Source: Vicia villosa
Lineage: Eukaryota > Streptophyta > Magnoliopsida > Fabales > Fabaceae
Assembly: GCF_029867415.1 (NCBI RefSeq)
Contig: NW_026705007.1
Span: 434,001 to 498,000, forward strand
Length of the DNA stretch: 64,000 bases
Reading direction: 5' to 3'
Program-made: the position numbers and the translations under genes
The notes under the pieces: generated by a model
What the model was told of the DNA's origin: nothing
Databases searched by the model: none
Seen by the model: the letters and a program-made list of their open reading frames with translations, nothing else
In this document: positions 34,354 through 46,799 of the stretch, in pieces
Layout: every line of letters begins with the position of its first letter
Numbering within the stretch: the stretch's first letter is position 1

Positions 34354-35826
34354 TTGATGGCAAAAATGAAATTTTGCTCGGTGTATAAGAGATCGATGTG
34401 GTGCATTGAGATATTGTGTTCACTTTTTTTACAAAATTTTTAAATGCCATTTTTTTACAAGAAGTATATTTCTTAAATAAATAGTTTTCCTTACACTACT
34501 ATGCACTTTTTGAAATAATTTGAAGGGTAAAGACAAAGAAACACATGCAAGTAAATGACAGTTTGCGACCTCCCCCAATGTCTCACCACATGTCAGCTAT
34601 TAGTAGCTTGAATTATGGAGGAATGAATGCGATGGAACAAGTTTTGAAGCGTTGGCGCGTTCTCCTACGTACTAGCGTCAAATAGTAGCTCAACAATATT
34701 GACAACATAACACTGTTTTCTAATCTGCAGTTACTACATAGTCCATCTTAACTCAATAAAACTCCTCTATTAACATTAAATAATTAAAATCGATGTACTA
34801 TATATATGCAACTTACACTCTGTGAAACGCCATAACTCTTTTCGTTTCCTTTGACATGAAATCTTAACACAGGGACAATTTGTACGTAGAGAAAAAACGA
34901 CTAGTGAGTAAGTTAACGTAACTAGCATATGATGTGTTTAGTAAGCAACTAATAATAAGAACACCAAACTGTAATTAGTACTAGTAATATAAGATTGGAC
35001 AACTGGATTAACTAGTGGGGTCCAATATAATTGGGTCAAAAAACAAAAAGCTCCTCGTTACTCACAATACAAAACTCCCGCCAGCCTGTTCTCCACACAA
35101 AAACACCAAGGGCAACTCTGTCATTTACCTACATTTTCCCACCACTCCTGGCCGGCTCCATGTGAATCAGTCCTTCTTTTGCTTTACATGTGATATGCTC
35201 AACACACTCTCACCAGAGCGCGTGTGATTCATTTTACATATTTTGCTTAACTTATTATTTTAATCAATTCCAACGTTGATTACATTTGTTTATGATTACT
35301 TTTCACCATGCTTATATTCATTGTAACTTGTTTTGGTACCATGAGTAATTATCAAAAGCAAGTGACGTCTATGCAGAGTTTATGTTATCATTATGTAACA
35401 ACCGCTTTGCTTATAATGACCACACTAACATACGACAAGCCTGTCAAAACAATTACTACTGCTAATAAACATTTAACCATAAAAAAAAAACTGAGGAAAA
35501 AAGCAATTAAAAATCATTAAATGGTCAATCTTAATCGGTACAAGGAAAACAACTAACCCCCAAACCCCACTTTCATGAACAATTATCACACTCTCCACCC
35601 TGTAAAAAATAAAAATCATCAAAACTAATAAAATAAAATAAAAAATTAAAATAAAATACATTTAAGGGAATAAAATACACATTAATTGGACCACCACCGG
35701 AAAGAGCAGAGCAGAGTAGGCATAAGAGTGACCCACCACCTTGTCTTGTCCTTTTTTCTTTTATGATCTTTAATTTTAATTTTAATTCAACAAATACTTT
35801 ACTTTTTTTTTCTTTAACAGGTTTTA
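34354..35826. other. Spacer downstream of the receptor kinase
   Basis: No gene supported; the open frame at 35015-35227 has no recognisable motif. The 3' untranslated region of the receptor gene should lie in 35600-35826, but I see no certain polyadenylation signal. Confidence 0.5.
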
Positions 35827-38800
35827 CTACGGTGTGCGCGATCTAGGTGGAGTCCTAGTCTGAGGTGGAGTATGACCCTCGGATCCTTTAGAAGGATCAT
35901 CCGACGACTGACGAAGACCCTCATCAGTCTCCCCACGATTCATATCCTCAATCATGCGCACCACGTCTTGCATACTTGGTCTCTGATCAGGCACCACAGA
36001 AACACAAGCCATCGCTATCTGCAACAACTGAACCATCTCTTCTTCGATATTATGAAACCTCATCAACTCAGCGTCAAAAACCTCTGCGGTCCATTCTTCG
36101 CGAACAACGGATTGGACCCACCTTGGTAGATCGATTCCTTCTTCACCTAGTGAAGCTTGATTGGGTGCTTTTCCTGTTAATAGCTCCAACAGCAAAACGC
36201 CGAAGCTGTATACATCGGATTTGAATGTGACTTTTCGGGTTTCTAGGGTTTCGGGTGCCCGGTAGCCAGCGACCCGGTTTGATGGAGATCCGTTTCCGAA
36301 TAACGGGTTGAGACCAAAGTCCGAAACGCCTGCGTCATTGTCGGGTCCTCGGAGGAGGATGTTGGAAGATTTAATGTTGCCGTGGACTACTTTGCCTGAC
36401 ACGTGGAGGCATGCTAGTCCTCTTGATGCTCCGAGGGCTATTCTCATTCGGTTGTCCCAATCTAACGGTGTTCGCCCAGATCCTCTGCTTCCTATATAGT
36501 CATAGTAGTAATAGTAATTAAACAAATGCATAATTAATATTAAAAAGATATTTGAACTAATCAATATTTATGATTTATGTCAACTGCTAAAGTAATAAAT
36601 CAATCTATTTTTATTGCTATTTTCGTCTCATAGTCTCGTGGCTTCTAGCAGTTTTAATTCAGCAAGATATCATATCACAATGAAATCATTTGTTCAATGT
36701 CGTGGAACTTGTATAAAATAAAAAGCATGAATTTGAGATTGTTTGTAGTTTAGTTTGAGTGTTTTTTTCTCTTTCACTTTGAGTGAACCTAACGTTATTC
36801 AAAAGCAAAGTAAAAAAAAAAAACAGAAATTCTGGTTCTCCTTTTTATTTTATCAATCACGGAGAGAAATAGTCAATGCGACACTACCTTTACTTTTCTC
36901 CATTAAAGGAGGAAAAAGAAAAGAACAAAGAACAAAAACAGGTAGAAATAATGTCGGAGAGACATATCATGAGTGCATTGGATGGGGGAAGAAAATGCAA
37001 CAATGGAAAATGAATTATTAAATAATAAAAAAAGACAACCTTGCAAATCAATAATATAATGAGTTGAGAATGTTTGCTTCAGAAGCATGTTCTACATTAT
37101 TATGGAGGGAAAAGCATAACATCACAAACTTCCCATTTACGGTACACTCTTCCTATTAAACCATTGATTCATAAATTAATATGCAAGTAACATTATGACA
37201 TTAGTAATATCCTCCGTCATCAAGCACTAAGCATTAAGATTAAGCACACACATTACTTCACAACAATAAACAAATACTACTACCAATAAACACATTAAAA
37301 TGTTTCTGTAATTGAAATTAAAATAACCTAAATTCCACTAGTGTAACAGCTGTAACAGGAATTTAGTCAAAATTCCAGAAACAGACAATGCTAATTCCAT
37401 CAAAAAGGTATAACTCCAAATATGAACACAAGGAAATGTCGGAAACAAAACACCTCGAAAGTATAAAAATCATATCATATTCATGAAATTTTGAATAAAA
37501 CTTCTACTGCATAGTACTACTATTGAATGAATAATGAATGATTAATTACTTAATTACCATAAAATTAAGCATAATGACATTGATAATAACATACCGTGAA
37601 GTAGAGCAGATAAGCTACCGGCGGGCATGTAATCATACACAAGCAATTTCTCATCTTTGGAGAAGTAAAAAGCTCTAAGAGGAACCACATTCTCATGCTT
37701 AATTTTACCCAGAATCTCCATTTGCATCTCAAACTCTTTCTTTGTAACAACAACATCTTTCAACCTCTTAACAACCACCGTAGTTCCTTCTTCCAACACC
37801 GCTTTATACGAAGTCCCAACGCTTCCCTTTCCCAAAACCTCCGCAGAAGCCCTAAGCAAATCCTCCAAATCAAAACTGTATATTCCTCCGTCAAAGAACA
37901 CCAATTTGTTCCTCGCTTCTTCTGCTGATCCACCGGTTATATCGTCCTTGGAAGACGATGTTCCGGCTTCTGCAGGCGCGGAACGAGCCGCGGCAACAAC
38001 TGGCTTTGGTGGTTTCGCTGGTTGCCGGCGACGTTTCCGGAGACAGCATAGTAACAGTAGAAGCAGTAACGCTACGAACAGAACAGAACCTACTACAATT
38101 GCAACAATGGCGCCTGTGGAAAGCTTCTTAGATTTCTTCCCCGGTTTAATCACCGGCGGAATTAAACCCGGTGACGGCGCCGGCGCTGGAAAAAACGGGC
38201 TACACGACTTCAATGGTGGACCACAGAGATTAATGTTTCCGGCAAAAGAAGATTCCGGGAATTTCGACAGCGTCTTGGGGATTGAACCGTTGAGATTGTT
38301 ATTAGAAACATCAAAGCCGTTCAAATTTGCAGTAATGCTCGGAAGACTACCGGAGAACGTGTTATTCTCCAAGAACAAACCACTGAGATGAGTCAAGTTG
38401 TTGATGGAGAAAGGAATTGAGCCGGAAAAGTTGTTGGAAGAGAGATCCAAGCGAGTCAAACGAGTTAACCGAGTTAAACTAGACGGAAACCCACCGGAGA
38501 ATTTATTCTTCTGAAGATATACACTACGAAGAAAAGTCAAATTAGAGAAATCGGAAGGGATCTCGCCGGAGAGACCATTAGACCGGAGACTGAGAATACG
38601 CAGATTCGTTAGCCTTCCTATTGTGTTTGACGGGACCCGACCCACAAGACCAACGGCGGGTAAACGGAGTGAATAAACATAGGAACTTGAAGCGTCGCAT
38701 TGAACACCGACCCAGTTACAAACGGAATCCGAAGCGTTCCATTGAACACGGTTAGAGTGTGGTGTTTGTGAAATAAAAGCAAGGAGAGCTTGCTTGTCCT

Positions 38801-38882
38801 GAGTCGGCTCCGAGTTACTAACTCGAAAACAACAACTCAGCTGCAGAAATAAATGAAGAATAATAAAAATAACCGAAGCCAT
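35827..38882 (-). CDS. LRR receptor-like pseudokinase, At2g26730-like
   Basis: Two coding exons: 38882-37595 and 36491-35827, with a 1103-bp intron (37594-36492) starting GTATGT and ending TATAG, phase 1. The product is 650 residues, close to Arabidopsis At2g26730. It has a signal peptide (about 1-24), an LRR N-terminal domain with CNWVGVQC, about five LRRs (70-205), a proline-rich stretch, a membrane helix (256-281) with basic CLRKRRR after it, and a kinase-like domain. The glycine loop GKGSVG (351-356), Lys372, DFG (487-489) and APE (508-510) remain, but HRD is HGN (466-468), so the catalytic Asp is missing. It should act at the plasma membrane as a signalling scaffold or co-receptor of the LRR III group; the ligand is unknown. 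No break is visible. Confidence 0.93.
36492..37594 (-). other. Intron of the receptor kinase gene
   Basis: Donor G|GTATGT and acceptor TATAG|G join CACG to GAAGC, giving the LLHG-SRGSG junction conserved in this family. The intron is AT-rich with no element recognised. Confidence 0.9.
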
Positions 38883-38906
38883 TATTTCTTTGTTGTTGAA
38901 CTGAAA

Positions 38907-38957
38907 TTAATGAAGATCGGTGAAGAATGTGGTTTGGGTTAAGCTGAGAAAAGCCAT
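38907..38957 (-). CDS. 16-codon upstream ORF of the receptor kinase
   Basis: Begins ATG GCT at 38957 with A at -3 and G at +4, a strong plant start context, and ends at a TAA 24 bases before the main ATG. The peptide would be MAFLSLTQTTFFTDLH. If the transcript starts upstream of it, it would lower translation of the kinase. Whether the leader includes it cannot be seen. Confidence 0.5.
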   Translation of the reverse strand: MAFLSLTQTTFFTDLH

Positions 38958-39540
38958 AGTGATAGAAATTGTGTGAGTGAGAGAAAGAGAGGCTATGTAA
39001 TGTAAAAGAGAGAAGGTACAACAATACAACACAAACACACACAGTAGTATAATAGTATCACGAGGCTCACAAAAGTGAAAAACCAAATAAAGCTGATGCT
39101 ACTACTCTTGTTTACTGGTCCTAACTCCTTACGTTTTTTCCTTTTCTTTTAAGAATCACTTAATTTCGTTCACAACGCCTTTTCAGTTTTATCACTTCCC
39201 ACGCGCTTTTCCACCGCGTGCAGGCCTTAAAAAAAAAATAATGCGTTTTTTGTATAACTAAATTATTGTTGTTTGTTGCTACCATGAACAGCTTGCAAGC
39301 AAATTCATATTTTTTGTTTGTTTTAACATTAAGTTGTGTTACATGGCATTGGTATGGTCTTGGGGAGAGACGGCAATAAAAAATGAGAGTGACAAAGTAA
39401 AACAAAGGTGTTTGTCGCTGATATGTTGTTGTGGGATAGAGGCACATGGAAGATGACACTTTCTTTTGACAGATGTAAGATCAAATTGTGTTGTTGATAA
39501 TGTGTGTTTTGTTAGCCTGTTTTTTTATATATACACCTAC
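38958..39540. other. Promoter side of the receptor kinase gene
   Basis: On the minus strand a pyrimidine-rich leader (CTCTCTTTCTCTCACTCACA near 38990) precedes the upstream ORF. No certain TATA box. The open frame at 39160-39459 has no known motif. Confidence 0.5.
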
Positions 39541-39940
39541 GGTGTGTTTGTTTCATGGCTTAATATTATATTCTTTGGAATACTATTCCAAGGATTATTA
39601 TTCCCGGAAATATTATTCCAATCTATGTGTTTGGTAGAAATTTAGATTCTTAGGCATAATAATAAAATTTGTTTAATTTTAAATTATAAAACATTAAAAA
39701 TAATAATAATAATGTGTGATAGTTGGAAGTTAGAGTTGGTTTAAGTTATTCCCATGGGAATATTTTATTCTCACCCTTTATGTCTTGGAATAAGAATTGA
39801 AAAATAATGTGTAAATAATATTCCTTGGAATAAAAAATTCCTTGTAATAACTTTTTAAAACTTGAATCAAACATGGGAATATTGTATTCCCATACTCATA
39901 TTCCGAAGAATAATTTTAGTAACCTTGAAACAAACACACC
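39541..39940. mobile_element. 400-bp MITE
   Basis: Perfect 15-bp terminal inverted repeats, GGTGTGTTTGTTTCA at 39541 and TGAAACAAACACACC ending at 39940. The interior is AT-rich with many GGAATA/TATTCC motifs and no ORF. No clear target duplication, so the superfamily is open. Confidence 0.85.
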
Positions 39941-40781
39941 ATTAGAAATTGTTTTTGATATTGAAAATTAGTTGAATTATTGACTTTTTTTAGGATAAAA
40001 TATAAAAAATATAATTATAATTAAATGTAGAGTATTTGTTTTAAAAACGTGCGTTCAGTTTTTAGACTTTAAATTATTATATAATTATTCATGAAAAAAA
40101 ATTATTTATAGATTTTTAAATTTGCTATCCAAACATCTTTGACACAAACCTCTTAAGATATTTTTTTAGATGTGATTTGGTGTTCCTTAACTTTTCTATC
40201 AAGGGAGCTTATTTATGAAAAGATTTATATTTTTTTAGAGTTTCTTAAACTTGGACTTGCATCCCTCGTTATTAAAATATTTTCAAATTTTTATTAAAAA
40301 AAAAGGAAAATCGAAAAAAATAGATTAAAAAAGGACATAATCTATGGTCTGAGAAAATAGAGAAGTTTGAAAATAAAAGAAAATTAGATTAGATCACCAA
40401 AATGATACATAAGGAAAATTATATTGCCCATACTTATACTTTAACTGTTTCTTTTTTAGATTTTATAAGTCTTTTGTTTCTTTATAATTTATGAAATTTA
40501 TGAATCTACATGTTTGCAGGTATAATTATTTACAACTGTCACGTGTTTATAATGGTTCTGATGATAATACTATTATGATGTGCAATCTTCATCTATGAAG
40601 AAAATACATATATATGGAAGAAAAAAAGTATTAATCAGAGATGATCTATCAATATCAAGATGTTTTTTTTTTAAAAAAATGAAAGTATTAAGACATATTC
40701 AATATCTAATTGTTATAATTTTTTGTCATAAATATAATATTATATGTGTTAGAGTCATTATTTAATTAGTCAAAATTATAG
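39941..40781. other. AT-rich spacer without a gene
   Basis: Nothing recognised. The 61-codon open frame at 40580-40765 is low-complexity. Confidence 0.55.
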
Positions 40782-41192
40782 TGGACTAATTAATATTAAG
40801 TATGTGACTAAAATCATGAAAGATATGGTTATTATGTAGATAGCATAAGTCAATATCTAATTTGATGAAGAACCAAATTAGAATATTGAAAACTAAGAAA
40901 TAACCCTAAGGTTATTTATATGAGTTATGATCCTCCTTTATAGAGTGGTTGAATTACACAGTTTATCAGGATTCTCTCTTCATCCCCATCATAAGAGATT
41001 TAAGAAACCATAAGAAACTCTTAAAAGCGGAAGATCACATACCTGCAAACCTTCAACGACTTTAATGGCAAACTCAAGTATACTTTAGCTTTCATTCTCT
41101 GATTGAATTTTGGTATGGGTTTAAGGGATGTGAATCAATGACATATTTGACTCATAGGGATAAGTTTAGAGTTCTGTTCTTGATTCTATATT
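40782..41192 (+). repeat. Left LTR-like repeat of the deleted copia
   Basis: Starts TGGACTAATTAATATTAAG and shares long blocks with 44508-44930, such as AAGTCAATATCTAATTTGAT and GGTATGGGTTTAAGGGATGT. Clearly diverged, so old. Confidence 0.75.
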
Positions 41193-41202
41193 TGAGCCAT
41201 TT

Positions 41203-42205
41203 TCACGTATGGGGAATGTCCAGATGAGGCAAGGCCTTATAGGCTAAATGAAAAGAAATCAAACTCTCGAACAGTGATCAGCTACTTTATTGGTGGTTAT
41301 TCTAAAAGATCTAGGGGCTATAAATTTTATGATCCCAAATTAAAATTTTTGAGACGGGAACAACCACATTCTTTGAGAATATTGAGTTTATGGGGAATAA
41401 TAAGGTTGGAGACTTTGTTTTAGAGGAAGAATCAGTAACAATCCCAGAACTAATTCATACAGTTGCTTTTGATCAAGCAAATATGGAACCTCTACAAGAC
41501 ATTGTTGAATTTCTTCCTACTCAAGATGATTTGGTAATTCATGAAGAACAAACTCAAGATCCTCAAGAACAAGTGTTACAAGAACTAATACCTTTTGCGG
41601 AGATCCACTACAGAAAGAAGAAATGTTATTCTGGAAGATTACATAGCCTTTATCCAAGACCATGAGTAAAATAATGGTATGATGGAAGTTCATCCAATCA
41701 ACTTCCGCCAAGCCATGCAGGATTCCATTTTGAAAAAGTGGATTGAAGCAATGAAAGAGGAGTATAAGTTCATGCAAGACAATAAGGTTTGGGAACTTGT
41801 CCCGTTACTAGAACATGTAAAACCAATTATTTACAAATGGATTTTTAAGACCGACCGAGATTCTAACGGTAATTTGGAGAGGTATAAGGCTTGTCTTATA
41901 TCCAAAAGAAAAAGAATGACTTTAAAGAGACTTTCTCTGTAGTTTCATCGAAATACTCTTTTAGGACAATCATGGCACTTGTTGCACATTATGATTTGGA
42001 ACTCCGTCAAATGGATGTCAAAATGATATTCCTCAATGGCAATATTTATGAAACGATCTATATGTTGCAACAAAAAAACTTTGTGTCGGGAGACTCAAAG
42101 AATATGGTTTGCAAATTGAAAAAATCTATTTATGGACTAAAGCAATCGTCTCGTCAGTGGTACCAGAATTTTCATGAAGTAATTCTCTCATTTGGTTTTG
42201 AGGTA
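41203..42205 (+). pseudogene. copia pol fragment, integrase end to reverse transcriptase
   Basis: Starts with a frameshifted HFHVWG region, then GYSKRSRGYKFYDPK and the integrase tail, a variable acidic linker (41390-41665), and reverse transcriptase from the INFRQAMQ segment through DRDSNGNLERYKA, LRQMDVKMIFLNGN and KKSIYGLKQSSRQWY, ending SFGFE at the solo LTR. Several frame changes and stops (near 41665 and 41900) break it. The remaining palm segment is at 44348-44507. Confidence 0.88.
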
Positions 42206-44347
42206 TGTAAAATCCCTTTTTAAACCTAAATTACAATTAAACATTCACAGAGTATTAACATGCATAAAATAAAAAGGGTGTCACCTGTTGTTTTCACCGC
42301 AACGAAAACCCCAAAACAAAATACAAACATGCACCTGGTCATTTCGTAACACAATTTGAAAACTTCATGTTTCATTAATTACGCATATCGCTTGCGGAAG
42401 AATAATTACAATCAAACCATTTAAATGAATATATCTCATACTATATTCAGCTACCAATTCAAAATAACATAATCAACTATGTTATATGAAATCCAATAAC
42501 TAGGCAACATAGCCTTCAACAACCATATTCAAAATATCATGTTAAAATGCGAAAAGATAACAATATCCAAAGAACCAAAACATGAGTTCAAATAAACTCC
42601 CAAGTGTTACATGACCAAAACATTTGACTCTCTATCTAATCAAAAGTTAAACCGAAAGCTCCTCAGCTAAATCCTCAGACAAGCTCACTACTCGTCGGAA
42701 CCTGCACGATGTCGCAGTGAACATCGTTCAAGTAGAAGGGTGAGAATTCAAATCATTATGAATAAGCATAATAATGGGAAATGTAAAATACAACAAGAAT
42801 ACATTTCAAGAATTCATCATTCTTCACATAAACATGCATCTTATACAATATATCAAGATTCACATGTTTAGCTCATTCGACAAAGTTCCATAATTCAAGT
42901 AATCATATCCAATTATTACAACCAACCATTGTATCCAATGATGAATACAAATCAAGTATACAATACCAAATCACAACATCCACATATACGCATATTAACC
43001 AAAATCATATCCACATAATCATATCACACAACAACAACTCACACCGACACGTGTAACTCAAGTGTGACTCTATGCGATATGCATGTGGATCCCTCCATTA
43101 TCATTTCCGGCAAGCCGATCGTCCATCTCTTAGACTAGATAACCACCTCAAAGCCTCATACGCGTTAAGCTTTCAAACCCCATACTCGTTAGGTTTGGGA
43201 CAAGCAAACAATCTCCACGAGGTTACCCGATATTGCCTCTTTCAAAGACTCATGCTAGTGTAAGTGTGCAACAAACAAGACTTATGCAAATAATATGATT
43301 CTCAACCTCTTAAACTACATAATCACATCTCTCCCAACATTGTAAAACATTACACAACATGATTTCAATCCAAACCAATACACACAATAGAACACAACAA
43401 TTCAATCACATGTATTCAAGCATAGCATAGCATGTATGGTATCATTATTCATCAATTCACAATATAACACATACACTTTTCAAGCGTTTGTACATGTATA
43501 AATTCCATCCAAAACATATCCAAACATCATTGAATAAATTATTAAAATACATGGAAACTCTTCTAAAATCACAAGTATACAAACCCCCAAGCCAAGAATC
43601 AAAATCACAGAATTTTCATAACAGACTATCGCGGCGCGTCACGCCACCCCTGCGGCACGATGTCAAGTCAGAGAGTTTCGCGCGGCGTGGCCAAACCTTC
43701 CCGCGGCGCGACTGTGCAAATTTTGGAGAAAATATCCCATTTTTGACAACATACGAATTTCATTACAATCCCACCAAAATATCATTCCAAATAGAAATTT
43801 GACACATATATCAAGTTCCTAACATGTTACTACTTATGTGTTTACATTATAACATCATTAAACATGTTTTGATCCACAAATTCTCACAAATCTACAAAGC
43901 CCTAACATATGAAATTGAGAGAATGAAGATTATACACATATCATATCATTACCCACAACATTACCCAATCATACTACCCATAATCATTTGGATTCAAACC
44001 CTTACCTTGAATCTCAAGTCCTCCCTTTTCAAGAATCTCCTCCCCTCTTTCTCTTCTTTCTTGCCTCTTTTTCTTTTCTATCTCTTCTAATTCTAGGTTT
44101 TTTCTCATAATACTCTCACTAATTCTATTTTGTCAAATTGGGCTTAACCCACTAAATTTTATATTCTACTTAATTAGGCTCGTTAACTATTTATTAGTCT
44201 TAACATATCGATTCAATTATTCAAATATCGCACATATTCAAATAATCACAAAACACACCAATTAATTAATTATCACGCAAACAATAATTAATAAAATAAA
44301 ACACCTAATAAATAAATAAATACGGAAAATAAAATTGGGTCCTTACA
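42206..44347 (-). repeat. 2.1-kb solo LTR, probably Ty3/gypsy
   Basis: The plus strand starts TGTAAAATCCC and ends GGGTCCTTACA, so on the minus strand it opens TGTAAGGACCC, like chromovirus LTRs of legumes. It is flanked by AGGTA (42201-42205) and AGGTG (44348-44352), a 5-bp duplication with one mismatch. It cuts the copia reverse transcriptase exactly after SFGFE, and the frame resumes right of it. A GC-rich island lies at 43630-43730. No internal coding region is present. Confidence 0.68.
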
Positions 44348-44507
44348 AGGTGAATGTTGTTGAGGATTTTGTGTATCATAAATTCAGTGGGAGCAAGATC
44401 ATATTCTTGATCTTGTATTTTGATGACATGCTGCTTGCCACTAATGATATAGGAATGATGCACGAAACCATGAAATTTCTATCAAGAAATTTTGAAATGA
44501 AAGATCT
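44348..44507 (+). pseudogene. copia reverse transcriptase fragment, right of the solo LTR
   Basis: Continues the frame interrupted at 42205: VEDFVYHKFSGSK, then YFDDMLLATND, the active-site box with F for V, and FEMKDLG. It ends abruptly at the right LTR-like repeat. Confidence 0.88.
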
Positions 44508-44930
44508 TGGTCTAATTAGTATTAAGTCTGTAGTTAAAAGCATAAATGTCATGAAAGGTACGGTTATTGTGTAGATACCATAAGTCAATATCTAATTTGA
44601 TGATGGGAAAAATTAGAATATTGTAAACTAAGAAATAAACCTAAGGTTATTTATATGGGTTATGATCCCCATTTGTAGAGCGATTAAATTACACAGTTTA
44701 TTAGGATTATCTTTTCATTTGCATCAAAAGAGATTCAAGAAACCCTAAGGAACTCTACGAATAAGAAGATCACATACCCACAAACCTCCAACGATTTTAA
44801 TGGCAAACTCAGGAACGCCTTCGCTTTCATTCTCTGATTGAATTATGGTATGGGTTTAAGGGATGTGAGTCGATGGAATGTTTGACTCATAAGGATTAGT
44901 TTAGAGTTATGTTCTTAATTTCTATATCAA
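44508..44930 (+). repeat. Right LTR-like repeat of the deleted copia
   Basis: Starts TGGTCTAATTAGTATTAAG; partner of 40782-41192. Confidence 0.75.
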
Positions 44931-45230
44931 TAGAAATCATAAGGTTATGAACATATCCAACACTAATATCAAGCAATGTTCAGTGGAGTCCTAGATGATT
45001 TATGGTCAAGCAATCTCTGATGTTGGTTTCCATCAAAAAGCTTTATCCGACCTCATTAGTTAAAAGAAGTCAAACCTTAGTTAAAGTGTTGAATCAATGA
45101 TGAATCAAACAAGAGATCTTGAGTCTTTAAAGATTGTTTAAAAGAGAAAGTGAAAGCATGCATGGTTCATGTCTAAGTGGTTAGAGTATTGTAAAGATGT
45201 TAGAGTAATTCTTAAATTACTAAGCCAATG
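44931..45230. other. Short spacer with old LTR-like sequence
   Basis: The part at 45110-45230 (AGAGAAAGTGAAAGCATGCA, then TTAGAGTAATTCTTAAATTA) resembles 19060-19185. It breaks off at the start of the Ogre-like LTR. Confidence 0.45.
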
Positions 45231-46745
45231 TGTCATACCCTAATTCTTTTACCTAAAATCCCATACCATGTGCATCATTTCATTAAGTCTTTTGACTTCT
45301 TCAATCACACATACCTAGGTTTCATCTAATTATTGCACACAAGTTGGTGCTTGAGATATTTCATTATCATGAACATAGAGGGATTTGAATTACAGGCATC
45401 TTGTGACTTGGGTCTTCATCATCTCAAGAGGTCCTCTTCTTCCTAAATATCTCACCACATTAAGGTTTCATCATGGATCCATCAAGTGTTGAAGCAAATT
45501 AGAGTTTTTATGCCCTCAGTCAAAATTCAAACATTAGAGTTTTCAAGGGTTGAGCTTCAATTGTGTACCAATCAAGGGATCCTCAAGCTTATCATCTATA
45601 TAGCCTCAAGGTGTCCTAATGAGATGGAGATTGCATCATGATCACAAGTTCCCATTGAAATTGCAAGTTTTGAATTCATCTGGAAAAGTCAATTACTCAA
45701 AGTCAAACTTTGACCTTTGAGATTTTTGGTCAAACATGGACTTCTCAAGTCAAATTTCATGAAAATGTGGTTAGTAGTTGAATTTGATCAAGAAAAATCA
45801 AGAAATTTGAGGTAACTTGTAAAAAGGGCAAAGATGAAAATATTGAAAAAAATTCTAAGTTATGGAAATACATGTTCATATGGCCAACTTTCCAACCTTG
45901 TAACTTTTTCATTCCCAAGGGAAGTACTTAAAGCTGGCATTTGATACTACAGCATAGCAAAAATAATGGACCAAAAATCTCATAAGAATTGAAAGATATG
46001 GATTGATCAAGTTCGCATCTCAAAGTTGTCAAATACTTGGAAATTTTTCTAAGTGTTTTTCAGTTAAAATTCCAATTTTGTTGGCCCGTTTTCTCCAAGA
46101 TGTAAGTTAATTCAAACCAAATGCCCGATATGAAAATTTTAGAGGTTGATCTTATCTTTCCAAAGAGTCTAAGAACATGAACTTATTTTACTTGAGTATC
46201 AAGTTTCGAAGAGGGGAAGTTGCTATGCCAAAACTGTTTTTGAATTTCAAAACCATGTTCAGTTTCATGACCAACCTCTACACCAACAATGCAATCTTGC
46301 TTTGCAGCCTATTTTGCTTCTAAATCTTTGTCTAATTGATGAATTACACAAGTCCTTGATGCATTACTCAAGTGTTCCAAGCATTGTTCAAGTTTCATTC
46401 TTCTTTTGAACAAAAGTTGCCACTTCCATTTTGAAAAAGTCCACTTTAAACATGAACATTTCTTGGAGCTTTGTAAAAGGAGATTATGGCCTGATTACAC
46501 TCCATCTCAAGTCTGCTAAACATGTTTTCTTTCTACCTAATCTTTGCATCCACTCTAGAAACACACCATACTCATTCTTGAGACCATGCATTTCATGTAC
46601 TTTCCACTTGAAATCCAACCAAACTTTTTTTTGATAGAGAGCTCAATTCAAACTGATTCCTTCACACACAACCCATAAACCATGCTTATAAATAGAAGAC
46701 CTTTCTTCTAAATGCAAACATACAACATTTTTTAAACTCACCATT
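45231..46745 (+). repeat. Partial Ogre-like (Ty3/gypsy) LTR
   Basis: Opens TGTCATACCCTAATTC and is alignable by eye with the first 2.1 kb of the LTR at 53997-58577: shared blocks include CAAAGTCAAACTTTGACCTT, CAAGTCAAATTTCATGAAAA and the CTAAGTGTTTTTCAGT block near 46050. A TATAAATA box at 46687-46694 corresponds to the TATA box of the longer copy. It stops soon after, near 46745. Confidence 0.62.
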
Positions 46746-46799
46746 GCACATAAAGCCTGTTTTTAAACTCGTTTGTTATGCAAATGTATGGTACCATTG

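Larger units (their letters stand above)
40782..44930 (+). mobile_element. Internally deleted Ty1/copia relic with a nested solo LTR
   Basis: Two direct repeats of about 410-420 bp (40782-41192 and 44508-44930), which look like LTRs, enclose only the middle of pol. The left repeat joins the integrase C-terminal region directly and the right repeat follows FEMKDLG in reverse transcriptase, so gag, protease, most of integrase and all of RNase H are lost. A 2142-bp solo LTR splits reverse transcriptase. Confidence 0.75.

Noticed and set aside
37695..38391. Plus-strand ORFs of 77 and 161 codons opposite the receptor kinase
   Set aside because: Antisense shadows of the kinase exon; no motif of their own.
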